Source of the DNA: Batrachochytrium dendrobatidis JAM81
Taxonomy: Eukaryota > Chytridiomycota > Chytridiomycetes > Rhizophydiales
Direction of reading: 5' to 3'
Length of the DNA stretch: 64,000 bases
NCBI RefSeq assembly: GCF_000203795.2
Contig: NW_006281101.1
Span: 769,279 to 833,278 of the forward strand
The translations under genes were made by a program, and so were the position numbers. Shown piece by piece: positions 15,575 through 26,938 of this stretch. Position 1 is the stretch's first letter; every line of letters starts with the position of its first letter. The notes below the pieces were generated by a model. It did no database searches. It was given only the letters and a program-made list of their open reading frames with translations, and was not told the DNA's origin.

Positions 15575-15977
15575 CTTACAGCCGTATTCACTTACAATGA
15601 AGCACTTTTGTATTCATATTGTATTGATTGTTTATTTTGCTTTGGAGTGCACACTGGTTAAACATTCATTATTTTACTACTACAAATTGACTATTTCAAT
15701 TCCTCAATCAACACAAACTATAGTCTTGAACCGAGACTTTTCATTTGGTATAACCATATATTATACAATTACCAGATTCATTTACTGCAATCTAGACATT
15801 TGGTTCAACTGTTTTCAAGCTTTGTAAACTCATCTTTTGTCTTAAACATTTGAATATCTTCGCGTTCATGTTGTCCAGCAAATGTGAATTGACACCCAAC
15901 ACTTCACGTGACTGGCAGTTTATGTTGTATTTCGACGCTCTTATTTAGTATTCCATTTTGCGTGAATACGACTGCAA
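15575..15977 (+). mobile_element. TIR element copy C (both termini present)
   Basis: About 400 bases with a left terminus ACAGCCGTATTCACTTACAA and a right terminus CCATTTTGCGTGAATACGAC; these are inverted repeats of each other. The interior matches copy B in reverse. The right end stops about a dozen bases before the PNG1 start codon at 15985. There is no transposase, so it is a non-autonomous MITE-like unit. Confidence 0.75.
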
Positions 15978-15984
15978 CAGGATC

Positions 15985-17841
15985 ATGACTCCAGATGAAA
16001 TCAATCAGATTTCTGCGCACATTGCACAAGAGTAAAGTTTGATTATATACTACTGAATATTAATTTTTTTAAATTCAATCACCGATACGATCTTTATACT
16101 AACCTCGAAAGATGCATTGTAATTGGCCTATCCAGCCACAAGATGAGCTAATCTGACATTTAACTTTGAAACAAATCTAGGTTTCATAGACTTCGAGCAG
16201 CTAGACAGCAGTTGCGAGCTGCTCCTAATGTAGCATCGAGTTCTAACCCAACTATTACAACGGCCCAGCATCTGGCTGCTGCACTCGAAGGAGCAGGCAT
16301 TGCTCCTAAAGCATCTAAGCGATTGTTTGGTCCAGTTGATGAACAAAACTTTTTAAGCCGGTAATTGATATTTGCTGTTTTAGCAAAGCATTGTTGCATT
16401 TGCTTACCACTCTTGTCTGAATCTGACTGCTTAAACTATAGATTTGCCAGTTCTCTTGATTTGGTACTTTTATATGAAGACTTGGACCTCCAGGTAGAAT
16501 CATGGTTTATTTTACTAGTTTTTAAGCCAAAGCATCTCTTGGCTGAATTTGATTTTTCTATTGCTATTTAGGACAAGGCTCGCCAGGTCATTCCAGTGGA
16601 TACACTTCATGAAGAAGCTCATCGACTCCACGCTGAAACCCCAGAAAAAAGCTTTGATCGAATGCTCATGCACTCACTCATGGCATGGTTCAAAAAAGAT
16701 GTAGGAGATGCTCAATCGTGTATCTAATGCAATGATCCGATTTCGGGACTTGCATGTAAAAATCTACTGACTAATCTTATTTTAATTGTAGTTTTTCAAA
16801 TGGGTCAATCAGCCTCCTTGTGATTTCTGTCAGGTATGTCTTTTGACAATTCTATTGGTAGATCTGTCCGCTTATACGGAATTGATGACATGTTTGTTTT
16901 TCAGGGTAAAACAGTTGGTACTGGAAATGCAACCCCTACAGCCGACGATCTCAAGTATGGTGCCAAAGTTGTGGAGTTGTACCAGTGCGAGAGTTGTCAT
17001 AAATACACTCGATTTCCTAGATACAAGTAAGACCGGTGTTGGGTTGAAATTCTTTTTCAAAACTGGCAATTGTATTGCTAACGCTATAACTGGTTTATAC
17101 TTGATACAGCGATCCAGCTAAACTACTCGAGACTCGCCACGGACGATGTGGTGAATGGGCCAATGTATTTGCTCTGTGCTGTAAAACAATGGGGTTTGAT
17201 ACTCGCTATGTTGTTGATTTTACAGATCATGTCTGGACTGAGGTGTATGATACTACTCAAAACCGTTGGGGTGAGTTAATGTAAACCTTTGTATCAAGCA
17301 CAGTTTGTTATTGATTTCAGAGATTATAATTGTGATTATTGTGCGTTTCTAAACCCATCAATTCAGTGCATTGTGATTCTTGTGAAGGAGAAGGCGCATA
17401 TGATACTCCGCTAATGTATGAAACAGGATGGGAAAAGAAATTGACGTATGTAATTGCTATTGGAGTATATGATGTGGTGGATGTCACAAGAAGGTACTCC
17501 AAAAATCCAGATATTTGGGAAAGGCGAGTCCTAGTTGACGAGCAATGGATCGCTCCGGTAAATACAGTATTAAACTATTCAATCTAGAGGAATGACAAAC
17601 TAACCCTGTGTTACTCATGTCTATGACACTGTTTTAGGCATTGAAGTCGATAGCGTTAAATCGTAGACGTATGATTCCTGAATCTTTACGACTCGAACTA
17701 GCATGTCGCGACAAAGAAGAGGAGGCAGATTTAAAAAGTGGAGGCCCTCCAAATGCAACAACATCTGTTCTTCCTGGACGTCAATCTGGTGCGCCAGAGT
17801 GGAGAGATGCTCGTGGAGAAATGGGTAAACCGTCACAGTAG
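15985..17841 (+). CDS. PNG1: Peptide:N-glycanase PNG1
   Basis: PNG1 removes N-glycans from misfolded glycoproteins that have been retrotranslocated from the ER, before proteasomal destruction. Nine exons join in frame (15985-16031, 16181-16360, 16442-16493, 16572-16700, 16792-16833, 16905-17026, 17110-17270, 17367-17557, 17638-17841). The structural zinc site is built by PPCDFC and [16 protein letters not shown]. The transglutaminase core has [17 protein letters not shown] (catalytic Cys), [11 protein letters not shown] (His) and VVDVTRRYS (Asp), followed by [18 protein letters not shown]. The protein is short, lacking an N-terminal PUB domain, as in yeast PNG1. A TIR element ends just upstream of the start codon. 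Confidence is high. Confidence 0.92.
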
Positions 17842-18137
17842 GATATGTTTAGGATTGATGGCATAGAATGCCATCTTGCAGAGTATTGGAGATTCTTTGA
17901 ATGTGACTGCACAATCAGAGATACGAATAAACCACTTTTAATAGCCAAAACAAATCTCGGTAGTTTTTGCACAACAGTAGTAAAATAGCGATCCTAAACG
18001 GCATTTGCAGCATTTATTCCGAAAGTATTCTAAAAAGCGAATTTCTGGTTTGTCGAATCAAGACGACGATTATGCTTTGAAAAATAGTATTTGGCCTATT
18101 TAAACATCAAGACGATATAACTTAAAATCAAGAGTAT

Positions 18138-18880
18138 CTACTTATTATACTGACTTCTTAGCTTCCATACCCGGGTGCTGCGTCCAGTAGTCAGATTTTT
18201 GACCCAGCTAGACTCGAATGTTTTATCACGAAGATGTTTGACTGCTTCAGGATCCCAAAGTTCAGAAGCTATACCCAAATCTTTACATGTACGCACAAGA
18301 GCAGTATATTCACACCATATGTGTGCATCTTGAGACGACGAGAACGACGATAAAGCACTCTCACCAATAGCTTCAGATATAAACTTGCTGTCATGTAATA
18401 GAGCAAATGGTCTATATATGATTTTTTTTGAAGGAGTAAAAGAGATTGGTCCGACAGGTTGTAGCGACCACTGGCCTTGTCCCAGAGCAGCATTTAAACG
18501 TTCCACATATGCAGCTTGTTTAAGATACAGCCATCCTTTGGCTGATTGCAATGTAGGTCAACATTGAAGAACAATCGACCTTGTTAGCACAATATTCTGT
18601 ACAGTAATAACTATTAAATGCACTATGTAATCGTACAATAGCAGTAATCATGCTAAAGCACACCGAGACAGATCTTACCTTGATCAATACTTAATTCTGT
18701 TGGTAAAACAGGCGAAGCAAGTGTTTTAGCAGCAGTTGCACCCAGGGGAGAACAAGAGACATTGTAGTAGAGAGAGTGAGCATCAGTCCATCTCATCCAT
18801 GCATCAGGAATATCTTTGATGGGAATATCTTTAGCAATGGGAGCTGAGCGAGCAGCTCGTCGTATTGCAGTGACCAACAT
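18138..18880 (-). CDS. MGM101: Mitochondrial genome maintenance protein MGM101
   Basis: MGM101 is a Rad52-like single-strand annealing protein of mitochondrial nucleoids, needed for mtDNA maintenance in fungi. Two exons (18679-18880 and 18138-18541) give 201 residues. The N-terminus MLVTAIRRAARSAPIAKDIP is basic and fits a mitochondrial presequence. The core shows GWLYLKQAAYVERLNAALGQ, WCEYTALVRTCKDLGIASEL and WDPEAVKHLRDK, then VKNLTTGRSTRVWKLR, matching the MGM101 core through its end. It lies convergent to PNG1. A 12-bp minisatellite occupies its 5' flank. Some divergence from yeast MGM101 lowers certainty slightly. Confidence 0.85.
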
Positions 18881-18970
18881 TTTTGATTTTTGACTAGAAT
18901 GAATTTCAAGTGTGAAGAATCAATAATTAACTTTTCCGATTGTTGAGTTGTAAGTTGTTTTAATGAATTG

Positions 18971-19062
18971 TTGAATTGATTATTGAATTGATTGTTGAAT
19001 TGATTATTGAATTGATTGTTGAATTGATTGTTGAATTCATTATTGAACTCATTATTGAACTC
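18971..19062. repeat. 12-bp minisatellite (unit TTGAATTGATTR, about 7.7 copies)
   Basis: Tandem units of 12 bases, mostly TTGAATTGATTA and TTGAATTGATTG alternating, degrading to TTGAACTCATTA at the right. The array starts about 90 bases upstream of the MGM101 start codon and lies between MGM101 and the divergent E2 gene. Its multiple-of-three length creates a long frame reading NNQF repeats on the minus strand, but that frame runs out of register into MGM101 and is not a gene. Confidence 0.9.
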
Positions 19063-19186
19063 ATACATTAGAACTGGTTCTTGTTGGAATAGAATGCGTT
19101 CAACAATTGGATTTGAAACTTGAAACTCGAATCACTTTGAAGCTTGTAATCAAATCAGTTTCCTTCATTTCCGACTCCTCACATTC

Positions 19187-20544
19187 ATGTCTGCAGAGTC
19201 TCAGTCCGCTCTTCTTCTCAGACGACAGCTAAAAGGTTGGTTCATGTCTGCTGAATTGTATCTGATTTGTCTATAAGTTGCTTCACATCCATCTTTATGT
19301 CTTGCAAATGAAAGTGCGATTTAAACACTTGGCAGCAGGGAGTCTACTGTCTTTTAGGTTCACTGACAACTACTCTTCATCAAGAGCCAACTACGTTGAT
19401 TCTGAATAATGCTTGAACAGAGTGTAAATAAGGATGAGCTTGAGATGCAGTGAGTATGAGTCCAAGAAATGGCATTGGTAGAAACATGCCAATTCAGCAG
19501 CTATAAGCACTGGTCAACAGTAGCAAGGCTTGTTACTAGTACTGCTATTATATAGTTGGTAGAGTGCTGTCTTTGTTAAATAGCAAATCATTGCATCGAC
19601 AATCCCATATTGACTGCAATAATAGCTGTCATGACTAAAGTGACCGACTCTAGATCTCGCTAATCCAGCGTATATAGCGTTGTTTATAAACTATTAGTCA
19701 TTAACCCTATCTGTGTTTTATTGAAATCTAGAGCTTGCCAAACATCCAGTTGAGGGTTTTAGTGCAGGTCTTGCAGACGATGCAAATATATATGAATGGT
19801 ATTGTACAAACTACAGCTCAAGCAGTCTTGCCATTCAACTGTTAATCTGGTTTAATCCAAATATGTATTGCTTTAGGGATGTAATGATTATGGGTCCAGA
19901 AGGCACACCCTAGTAAGTTTATTGAACCAATGTTGCTGATCCTTTGCCACTGACACGACGATCCATACTTGAATACGTCATATCTAATTATCCATCTTTA
20001 ACTGCATATGGTAGTGAGGGTGGTTTCTTCAAGGCGCATCTTTCGTTTCCCCAGAATTACCCACAAATGCCTCCTGAGATGAAGTTTATTAGCGAGATGT
20101 GGCATCCTAATGTGTATCCCAATGGTGGTGTTTGTATTTCGATTCTTCACCCTCCTGGTAAGCGATACCTGGTTACGTTTTAAACTTGAATGCAAGAGAA
20201 TCCAACTTTTATTCACCGTACTATGCATTTTATTCACAGGTGATGACAAGTGGGGGTATGAGCAGGCAGGCGAAAGATGGTTACCCATTCACACTGTTGA
20301 AACCATTGTTCTTTCAGTAGTTAGTATGCTTTCAAGCCCAAATGACGAATCACCCGCCAATATAGAAGCCGCTGTAAGTTCATTTGACTGTCACGCATAC
20401 AGACGATTCTATTTTGTATTTACTATTGATGCATGACTAAACTATTTACTTGTCAATTGTAACTTTTAGAAAGAATGGCGAGATAATAATAAGGAATTCA
20501 AGAAGCGATGCAGGGTTATTGTTCGAAAAACTCACGAGGGATAA
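19187..20544 (+). CDS. Ubiquitin-conjugating enzyme E2, UBE2G1/UBC7-like
   Basis: A class of E2 with an acidic loop after the active site, acting in Lys48 chain assembly and protein quality control. Six exons (19187-19235, 19732-19798, 19877-19912, 20015-20157, 20240-20373, 20470-20544). The protein starts [18 protein letters not shown], then [45 protein letters not shown] (catalytic Cys) and the extended loop [20 protein letters not shown], ending [28 protein letters not shown] and FKAHLSFP favour the UBE2G1 branch over UBE2G2. The first intron is 496 nt, unusually long here, and I see no RNA gene in it. It is convergent with PCC1. Confidence 0.9.
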
Positions 20545-20820
20545 AAGTCTAGTGCATTTTCAATGACACTTATTCAAGATGCATCAGTCTTGGAAAAAAG
20601 AACAATAGTAGTCGAATGATTAAAGTTTTGTAATTTCATTCTCTTTTATTTCATGCTTTGTGGGCGAGGCTTAATTTGTGATCTAGTAGCAGGTTAGAAT
20701 ACTGTGATTCATCATCGAATTGAGTTGCTCTTGTCGGTCAGATTAAGTCGTGGTGGAATAAGACCATGCAATTAGCGCTGATACAATGGATCCTAAATCA
20801 TGGCGTAGATTCAGATTAAA

Positions 20821-21313
20821 TTAAGCGCGAGGTTGGATCATGGTTTCTGTATCATCACCAAACTCTGCAATGGTCCGGGCAACAAGAGAAGCCATATCAA
20901 AGAATGACGATACACTTGTTCTAAGCATCTTGAGTGATGGAGATGTAAATGCTCTACAATTGGAACCATCCATTAGATAAACATACAACACTGCCAATAT
21001 AAAAGGTTTCAATCTCATACAATCAGAAATTGATCGTTTTTAATCGCCATCAGTATAAAACCTACACTATCAATTCACTGTTATGTGTAGATATGCTTCG
21101 TTGTACCATGGACTGCTGGAGTTCGTTATCAACCGACAATACTTGGGCTGCAACATCAGCAAACTTGGATGATCCAAAAGGAATGTTCAATGTCCTGAAA
21201 ATAGGGATTAGTATTGACTCGACCATCACATGCAATTGGAGTTTAAAACTGTATATAGTTCGTATTGTGCTAATAAATACCGCCTGTTGGCAGATAGCTT
21301 ACATGGAGTGCAT
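20821..21313 (-). CDS. PCC1: EKC/KEOPS complex subunit PCC1 (LAGE3-like)
   Basis: PCC1 is the dimerising small subunit of KEOPS, which makes t6A37 in ANN-decoding tRNAs. Three exons join in frame: 21303-21313 (11 nt, ATG CAC TCC AT), 21079-21194 and 20821-20990, giving 98 residues. The sequence runs MTLNIPFGSSKFADVAAQVL, SVDNELQQSMVQRSIS, then a YVYLMDGSNCRAF strand, and ends LRTSVSSFFDMASLVARTIA plus EFG, which is the typical family ending. The short first exon means the gene is easily missed. It is divergent from HGH1 with 129 bases between start codons. Confidence 0.85.
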
Positions 21314-21442
21314 TTAGAATCTGCGATAATCCAGCAAATGAAGTTTTCAAATCGCATTCATTGCATGTCATCACGTGATTGAATATTTAAAAAATAGAAA
21401 TGCTTTTTCAAATGCATTCATCTGTTGGCAACAATCTGCAGC

Positions 21443-23529
21443 ATGTCGAGCATGAACAGTGACGTAAAAGAGGTATGAAGTTGGTGATCAAGCTGGATTT
21501 GGCTGGTATTTGTGACAACCGATTGTGTTTATTTTAGTAGCAGCTCAGTTTAAAACATCTCATTTATTTAAACATCAACATTGCATATCGAGCCTAGTTC
21601 TTTGGATTCCTCTCTGATGCTAGACTGGATGTATGTGGTACTGCATTTATTTGAATTGATTCTAGTGTTTTGAATTAGAATGATTGTGTTTAATACCACA
21701 ATCGTAGATACAAGACTCATGAATTTGTTGCTTGCCATTTAGGTCAGGAATATGGCAGTCAAATATGCTGCAGGATTGACTGGCTCACCTGATATGCTGC
21801 CATTATTCAAGGATAACGATTTCAAGCCAGTAAAGGATTTAATGAAACTTACGACAGATGAACCGGTGTGTTGCTTGGCATTTATGTTTTTGTAACCCAA
21901 ATTTACAACCGCATTCACGTAAAATGGAGCACTATCTTTCAGTCACTGCTTTGGAATAGATAATGATCAAACACTCGGTTTTTCTATACAAGCTGACCTG
22001 ATAAGCATTTTTAATTCTTGTTTCAGACACACAGCGTCAAACTATAACTTTGAACCTCTTTTTTCTCCTCTTTTGGTATAATCATACATTGTACGATCGA
22101 CAAGTTTGAAACCAAACTTATTCATTGCAATTCAGATGTTGAATCCAACTGTTTTGATGTTGTCAAACTCTGTATAAACTTATTTGTTGTATTCTGAATC
22201 ACATACATTCGCGTTCTAATCCAAGAGAGCAAAGATCATAATCTCAGGAGTGCGACTGTTGTTTTCATACCAACCATCCGGAGAAATACCAGTGGCATTT
22301 GTCAATTCATGAAACAATGCTGTTCAGTAAACTGGAATCAATTATTTCATGAAATCGTCTGTTTATTTTACGTGAATGTGACTGTAATTACAATGGTTCA
22401 ATCAAACTTTTGGACAAGTGCTCAAGTATACTATTTTTAAATCATTTTAGCTTACTGCTCACGATGCCATCAGTGCCCTTGTTAATCTGTCTAAAGACCC
22501 AGCCATTGTTGAAGTCATGAGTGACGATGCATTTTTAACCCAAATGATTGTGCATATTATTGTAAGTACAAGAGTGCTATTATCTGCCATTGTATCCTGT
22601 TTGATCTATACTTGCATATCTAAAATATGGGTTATGGCTAAACTGAAAAATATAAATTGAAGCTTCCTAAAAATATCAATGCCGATCTGTGTTGCATGCT
22701 TCTTAATAACATTTCCAAGTACGAGATGGTTGCAAAAAAACTTCTTGTGGCCGTGTCTACCGGATCAACCAAAGATTCTGAATCACTGCCGAGTGACTCT
22801 ACGATCATGCGAACCCATCGTATTGACAATCTTTTGGAAATATTTGTTCGTGGTGAAACATCTACCTATAATCCCGAAGCCTCGTTTCATTTTCTTGGTG
22901 GAGTTTTTGCCAACATCACCACTACACCACATGGATGTCAGTTTCTTTTGTCGAGATCTACTATTGATCAAACTCTTCGTATGTCAAAACTAGTTGTTTT
23001 CACTGAGCATAAGGATGTGATTCGTCGTGGGTCGGTTGTGTCTGCCATCAAAAACTGCTGCTTTGGAGCGAGTGTTGCTCAACATGGCGAAGATGTATTG
23101 TTTAGCGACGAGCTGAATTTACTAGTCTATATTTTGCTTCCTCTTTCTGGACCAGAAGATTATACTACAGAGGTATGGTCATACCGTGCTAGTACCGATA
23201 GATTGCTGTATAGTGTTTGACTGTCTTTATGATAACTACGTGGATAGGAAATGGAGGGCATGCCAGACGAGCTTCAGCTTCTTGAGCCTGAAAAGAAACG
23301 TGAACCAGACTCTAAAATTCGTCTGATGCTTGTTGAAATCATTCTTCTTCTCACGTCCACCAGATTTGGCCGCGATCGTATGCGTGCACTCCAGGTATAC
23401 CAGGTGATTAAAAAACTACATCTTATTGAGCGCGACGAAGCCATCCAATCAGTGATTGAGGAGATTGTCAACATGCTAATGCGTGATGAGGCTAGCCAAG
23501 AAGTTGCGCACATTGAGCCTGCACATTAA
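21443..23529 (+). CDS. HGH1: HGH1 homolog (BRP16), eEF2 folding co-chaperone
   Basis: HGH1 is an armadillo-repeat protein that recruits TRiC/CCT and Hsp90 to eEF2 during folding. Six exons: 21443-21472, 21598-21630, 21743-21865, 22451-22561, 22663-23172 and 23248-23529. The protein runs FFGFLSDARLD, VRNMAVKYAAGLTGSPDMLP, LTAHDAISALVNLSKDP, LLNNISKYEMVAKKL, FHFLGGVFANITTTPHGCQF, RRGSVVSAIKNCCFG, and the diagnostic LLPLSGPEDYTTEEMEGMPD with EKKREPDSKIRLMLVEIILL. The third intron is 585 nt because it hosts a TIR element; without it the intron would be of ordinary size. It is convergent with SEC22. Confidence 0.9.
21900..22394 (+). mobile_element. TIR element copy D inside HGH1 intron 3
   Basis: The left terminus ACAACCGCATTCACGTAAAA and right terminus TTTTACGTGAATGTGACTGT are inverted repeats of each other, so both ends are intact. 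The interior shares AAGCTGACCTGAT, GGTATAATCATACATTGTAC and ATCCAAGAGAGCAAAGAT with copies F, I and J. It lies wholly in an intron and does not disturb the HGH1 reading frame. Confidence 0.8.
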
Positions 23530-23756
23530 GCCAGACGCTTGGCAACGATAATAGAGGATGAAAAATATTAAAATTATGGTATAACTTTATTCAACCCACC
23601 ACATAAATAGCATTCTTTGTATGCTCTCTACTTTCAAAATTAGGAATGCTTGCATCATTTAGAATTGAGGTGTAAATTGGAATATAAAGCCGCATAGTGT
23701 TTATTTTCGAATAGTGTGATAGAGCGCACTGATCGCCCCATTGGTTCTTGGCAAAA

Positions 23757-24767
23757 TCACCACCAAAAAAATCGCAGATATAATACAATCGTGACAACAC
23801 CCACTACAATTGCAGGAGGTCCATATTTTTGATAAAGAGCTTGAAGATTTAAATGCCGTGTATCTTTTAAATATTTCTTTGACTCTGCTGACAAATTTTG
23901 AGAAATGGCCGACATATCTAGTGGTTTAAATACAATTGTTAGGATTAGTCCATTATGGGGTTTCAATGATCAAGTGGTTGGACATCTCCGATGTTGTTTG
24001 CTTGAATCAAAGCATAGGGCAGTGTTGTAAGATCAACCCACCATCTAGCACTTTTCCCCGTCCCAAAACATCCTGAATATTTTTAGTCATGATTCGGGTC
24101 ACATCGCTTAAATCCTCGTTCAATTTGTGCAAATTACGCTGGGTACGAGCATCTTTGTAAAGTTTCTTTGTTTTTTGGATGAATGAATCTAAATGACCAA
24201 GGCGTTATAAAGCAGTGAGTGCAACATGACATCACGAATCCATTTCATAAAACCCAATCTAAAGCCGTGGTCTTGTCAACGAACATTGCACATACCAAAT
24301 CTGACGAATGCATAAGGCCGACCAATAGCAGCAATCTCGTTTCCATATAAAGACTGAAACTCTTTTTGAAGTTCCTCAAGGTACTGAAATGCAAGTTTCT
24401 TGGGATACGAGCGGTCACATAGACACAAGTAGCAGACACCAAATTCAATCAGATAGCTGATCATTTAGTAGATGATTGCGAGAGTTGATGCGAGTTAGTA
24501 AAGTGTGGCATGAGAAGGCCAGAATCAAGGATAAGCACATTAGAGAGCAAGCAAGTGATTTGCATTGTCTTGAAATAAACGACTCAACTGAAACACATAT
24601 GGAGGTGAATCCACAGAGCAACGCTGTTCAGCATTATGGGACAGACCCTTGAACAGTAGTTTTGCCTGGTTCTTGTAGTCGGCAAGGTTTTCAGACTCTT
24701 CATCGTCCATAGAGGCAGCCAAAGGAAGACCATCAGCAATACGAGCAATAAGCGTAGACTTGACCAT
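23757..24767 (-). CDS. SEC22: R-SNARE SEC22 (ER-Golgi vesicle traffic)
   Basis: SEC22 is the longin-domain SNARE for ER-Golgi transport. Four exons (24589-24767, 24296-24456, 24042-24188, 23757-23917). The longin domain starts MVKSTLIARIADGLPLAASM and includes HYLIEFGVCYLCLCD, SYPKKLAFQYLEELQKEF and GRPYAFVRF; the SNARE region follows DSFIQKTKKLYKDARTQRN and includes LNEDLSDVTRIMTKNIQDVL. Part of the usual SNARE second half appears shortened (VLDDMSAISQNLSAESKKYL). The C-terminal membrane anchor is PAIVVGVVTIVLYLRFFWW. It is divergent from the RING gene (156 bases between starts). Confidence 0.93.
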
Positions 24768-24923
24768 TGCTGTTTGAATACTTGAAGGAAAGAACGACAC
24801 GCGGCCCAGCCTGCAGATCACGCATGGAGTGATGGATGCCATCAGACCATTGCAGATATCACTCATGGCTGACATGCATGGATTGACAATGACCGAGTTT
24901 GTAGATGAAATGCGAGTTTGTAG

Positions 24924-26865
24924 ATGGATCGTGATGAAATGGCAGCTGGTGGAATTGTGTTGGCAGCAGACGACAGACTCGAGCCATTCAATAGCAATCT
25001 GTTGTATTTTGCTCTTGTTCATCTTACAGATCCGGACAGTATTATTACAAAGATGAATGGCATGCCTACGTTGAACGACTTGCTTACTGCAGAATCACGT
25101 ACCAAACCACACTACAGTCTGCCCTCATTACTGAGCAATGCTTCATCTTCACGACCATTCAGTCCAGTCGAGTCGTCTGTCAGTCAGCACGAAGTTTCAG
25201 ATATCTTCTCAACTGCTGACATGTCCTGCATGGATATACAGGACATACTTGGATCTCAAACAGACGATGCAAGAGCATTGTTTGGTGCCGATCCATTCGT
25301 ACTGTCCACTTCATTATCTCTTGCGATTCCTACATTCAATGCACTAGGTGGTCTTGCAGCATCAGATTCCATTCCTTCCAAGGCTGCAGTCCTCGAATCT
25401 TCAACAGCATCCATCAACTCACAGACTGGTGCACCAGCAAGCACTGTGTTTGGGTTTGGATCGTTTGAAAGCACATTTATGACTGATGAGGAATTGGTAT
25501 GAGCAATGCCTTGTAAGCCATTGCCGTATCTGTTAATGCTCAAATCTACATGTTTGGCACATGTATTTCAAACTTCATAGTTGGCAATGTATACATCTCA
25601 CTTTTGATTCTGACTATTCACAGGTTGCTGCACAGGAAAAACTGTCTGCAGACGAGGTTAAATCCAAGGAGCAAGCATTGGATGAACTATGCAGTCGTTT
25701 ACTCAAATTTCAACTACATCCTCAACCAGATTCAATGTCTAAACTGCATGAATCTATCAACTCGGACAACTTGGCTAGCTTTTATTCTGATATTACCATA
25801 TGCTATGGATTTGTATGGCTTTCAATGGTTTGTTACACGACATATGGTTCGATCACTAACTTTATTTTTATAGATTGAGTTTGGCAAAGGCACACTGTGC
25901 ATTTCTAATCAAAAAATGCATTGGACTGGTACTTTTCCTGGAGTATCGACCGATACCATTTATCTAGTCTTTTTGCTCAAAGATCTTGGTAGTGTTCAAA
26001 CTAAACAGGCCGAAACGGACTGTCATTTTTTGAATATAACCATTACACACGATACATTCATACAGCTAAAATGTCAAGGTATATCATCAACATTAGCCAA
26101 TCTTTTGTTACAATCAATGCGGTCTTATTTCAACAAAAGATGCACGGCACTGACTATCTTGCCACTTTATTTTTAAAAGATAGTTTAAAGTGTCAAGAAA
26201 TGGCTACTTGCATCCGTGCCGCGATAGCAGTATTACAAAAGAATATGGCTAAAGACGCAACTCGTTGCAATATTACATACGCTGCTGAAACTGAAGACGT
26301 AGATACTGACTTGACCTTGGAATCACAGGCATCTCTTGACAAATTGGATCATGAGTACAGGTACATGGCACTGCTGTCTACATGTTGGCTTTAATAGATC
26401 AATCCATTTAGATATTTTTGCTACAATCTAGACTCAAGTTGAACGATGCTCAAGCGCGACGTGACGCAGCAGTTCTTATGGCAGAGTCGCAATATACCGC
26501 CGAGTGCACGCAACTTCAATTGAATTTCCAAGAAAAACGACTTGCTATAGCCATACTAAAACCAAGCCAATCTGCATCAACTACAAATGATATGGGCACC
26601 TCTTTGATCACACAGCAAACTTATGTTGGCATCTGCCAGTTGTGCTGTGATGACATGATTACCAAAGGTAGTTATGTCGCAATACACATATGCTCAGATG
26701 ATTTAAATTGACATGGGTTGTACTCTTATTATAGTTTTGAAGCCATGCTTGCACGCCGTTTGTGCCAAATGTCTTGATCGTCTTCGACTCACATCTGCAT
26801 TGTTTAAATGCCCGTGGGATCGTTTGGATGTTGCAGAAGTTCAGACGGTTTCAGACACTCAATAA
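24924..26865 (+). CDS. RING-finger protein of unrecognised family
   Basis: I infer six exons: 24924-25502 (or to the donor just before it), 25624-25812, 25874-26078, 26180-26360, 26432-26667 and 26735-26865. Residues 1-190 are Ser/Ala-rich and likely disordered. A middle region (IEFGKGTLCISNQKMHWTGT ... KCQEMATCIRAAIAVLQK) looks like a compact beta domain closed by a helix, perhaps PH-like. A coiled-coil stretch with RRDAAVLMAESQYTAE follows. The C-terminus is a cross-brace RING: CQLC, then PCLHAVCAKC, then CPWD, so the last zinc ligand would be Asp instead of Cys. An E3 ligase role is inferred from the RING only. I do not know an ortholog. Confidence 0.72.
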
Positions 26866-26938
26866 ATCTCATTTTGATTTGCTGTAATCTTGGGAAATGC
26901 ATTGTGTGTAAATCTGGCAACACTTGTATTTTACACAT

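Noticed and set aside
18793..19068. Minus-strand ORF with repeated NNQF units
   Set aside because: It is created by the 12-bp minisatellite and continues out of frame through MGM101 exon 1.
19236..19731. Possible snoRNA in the 496-nt first intron of the E2 gene
   Set aside because: I could not find paired C and D boxes or H/ACA boxes with supporting stems.
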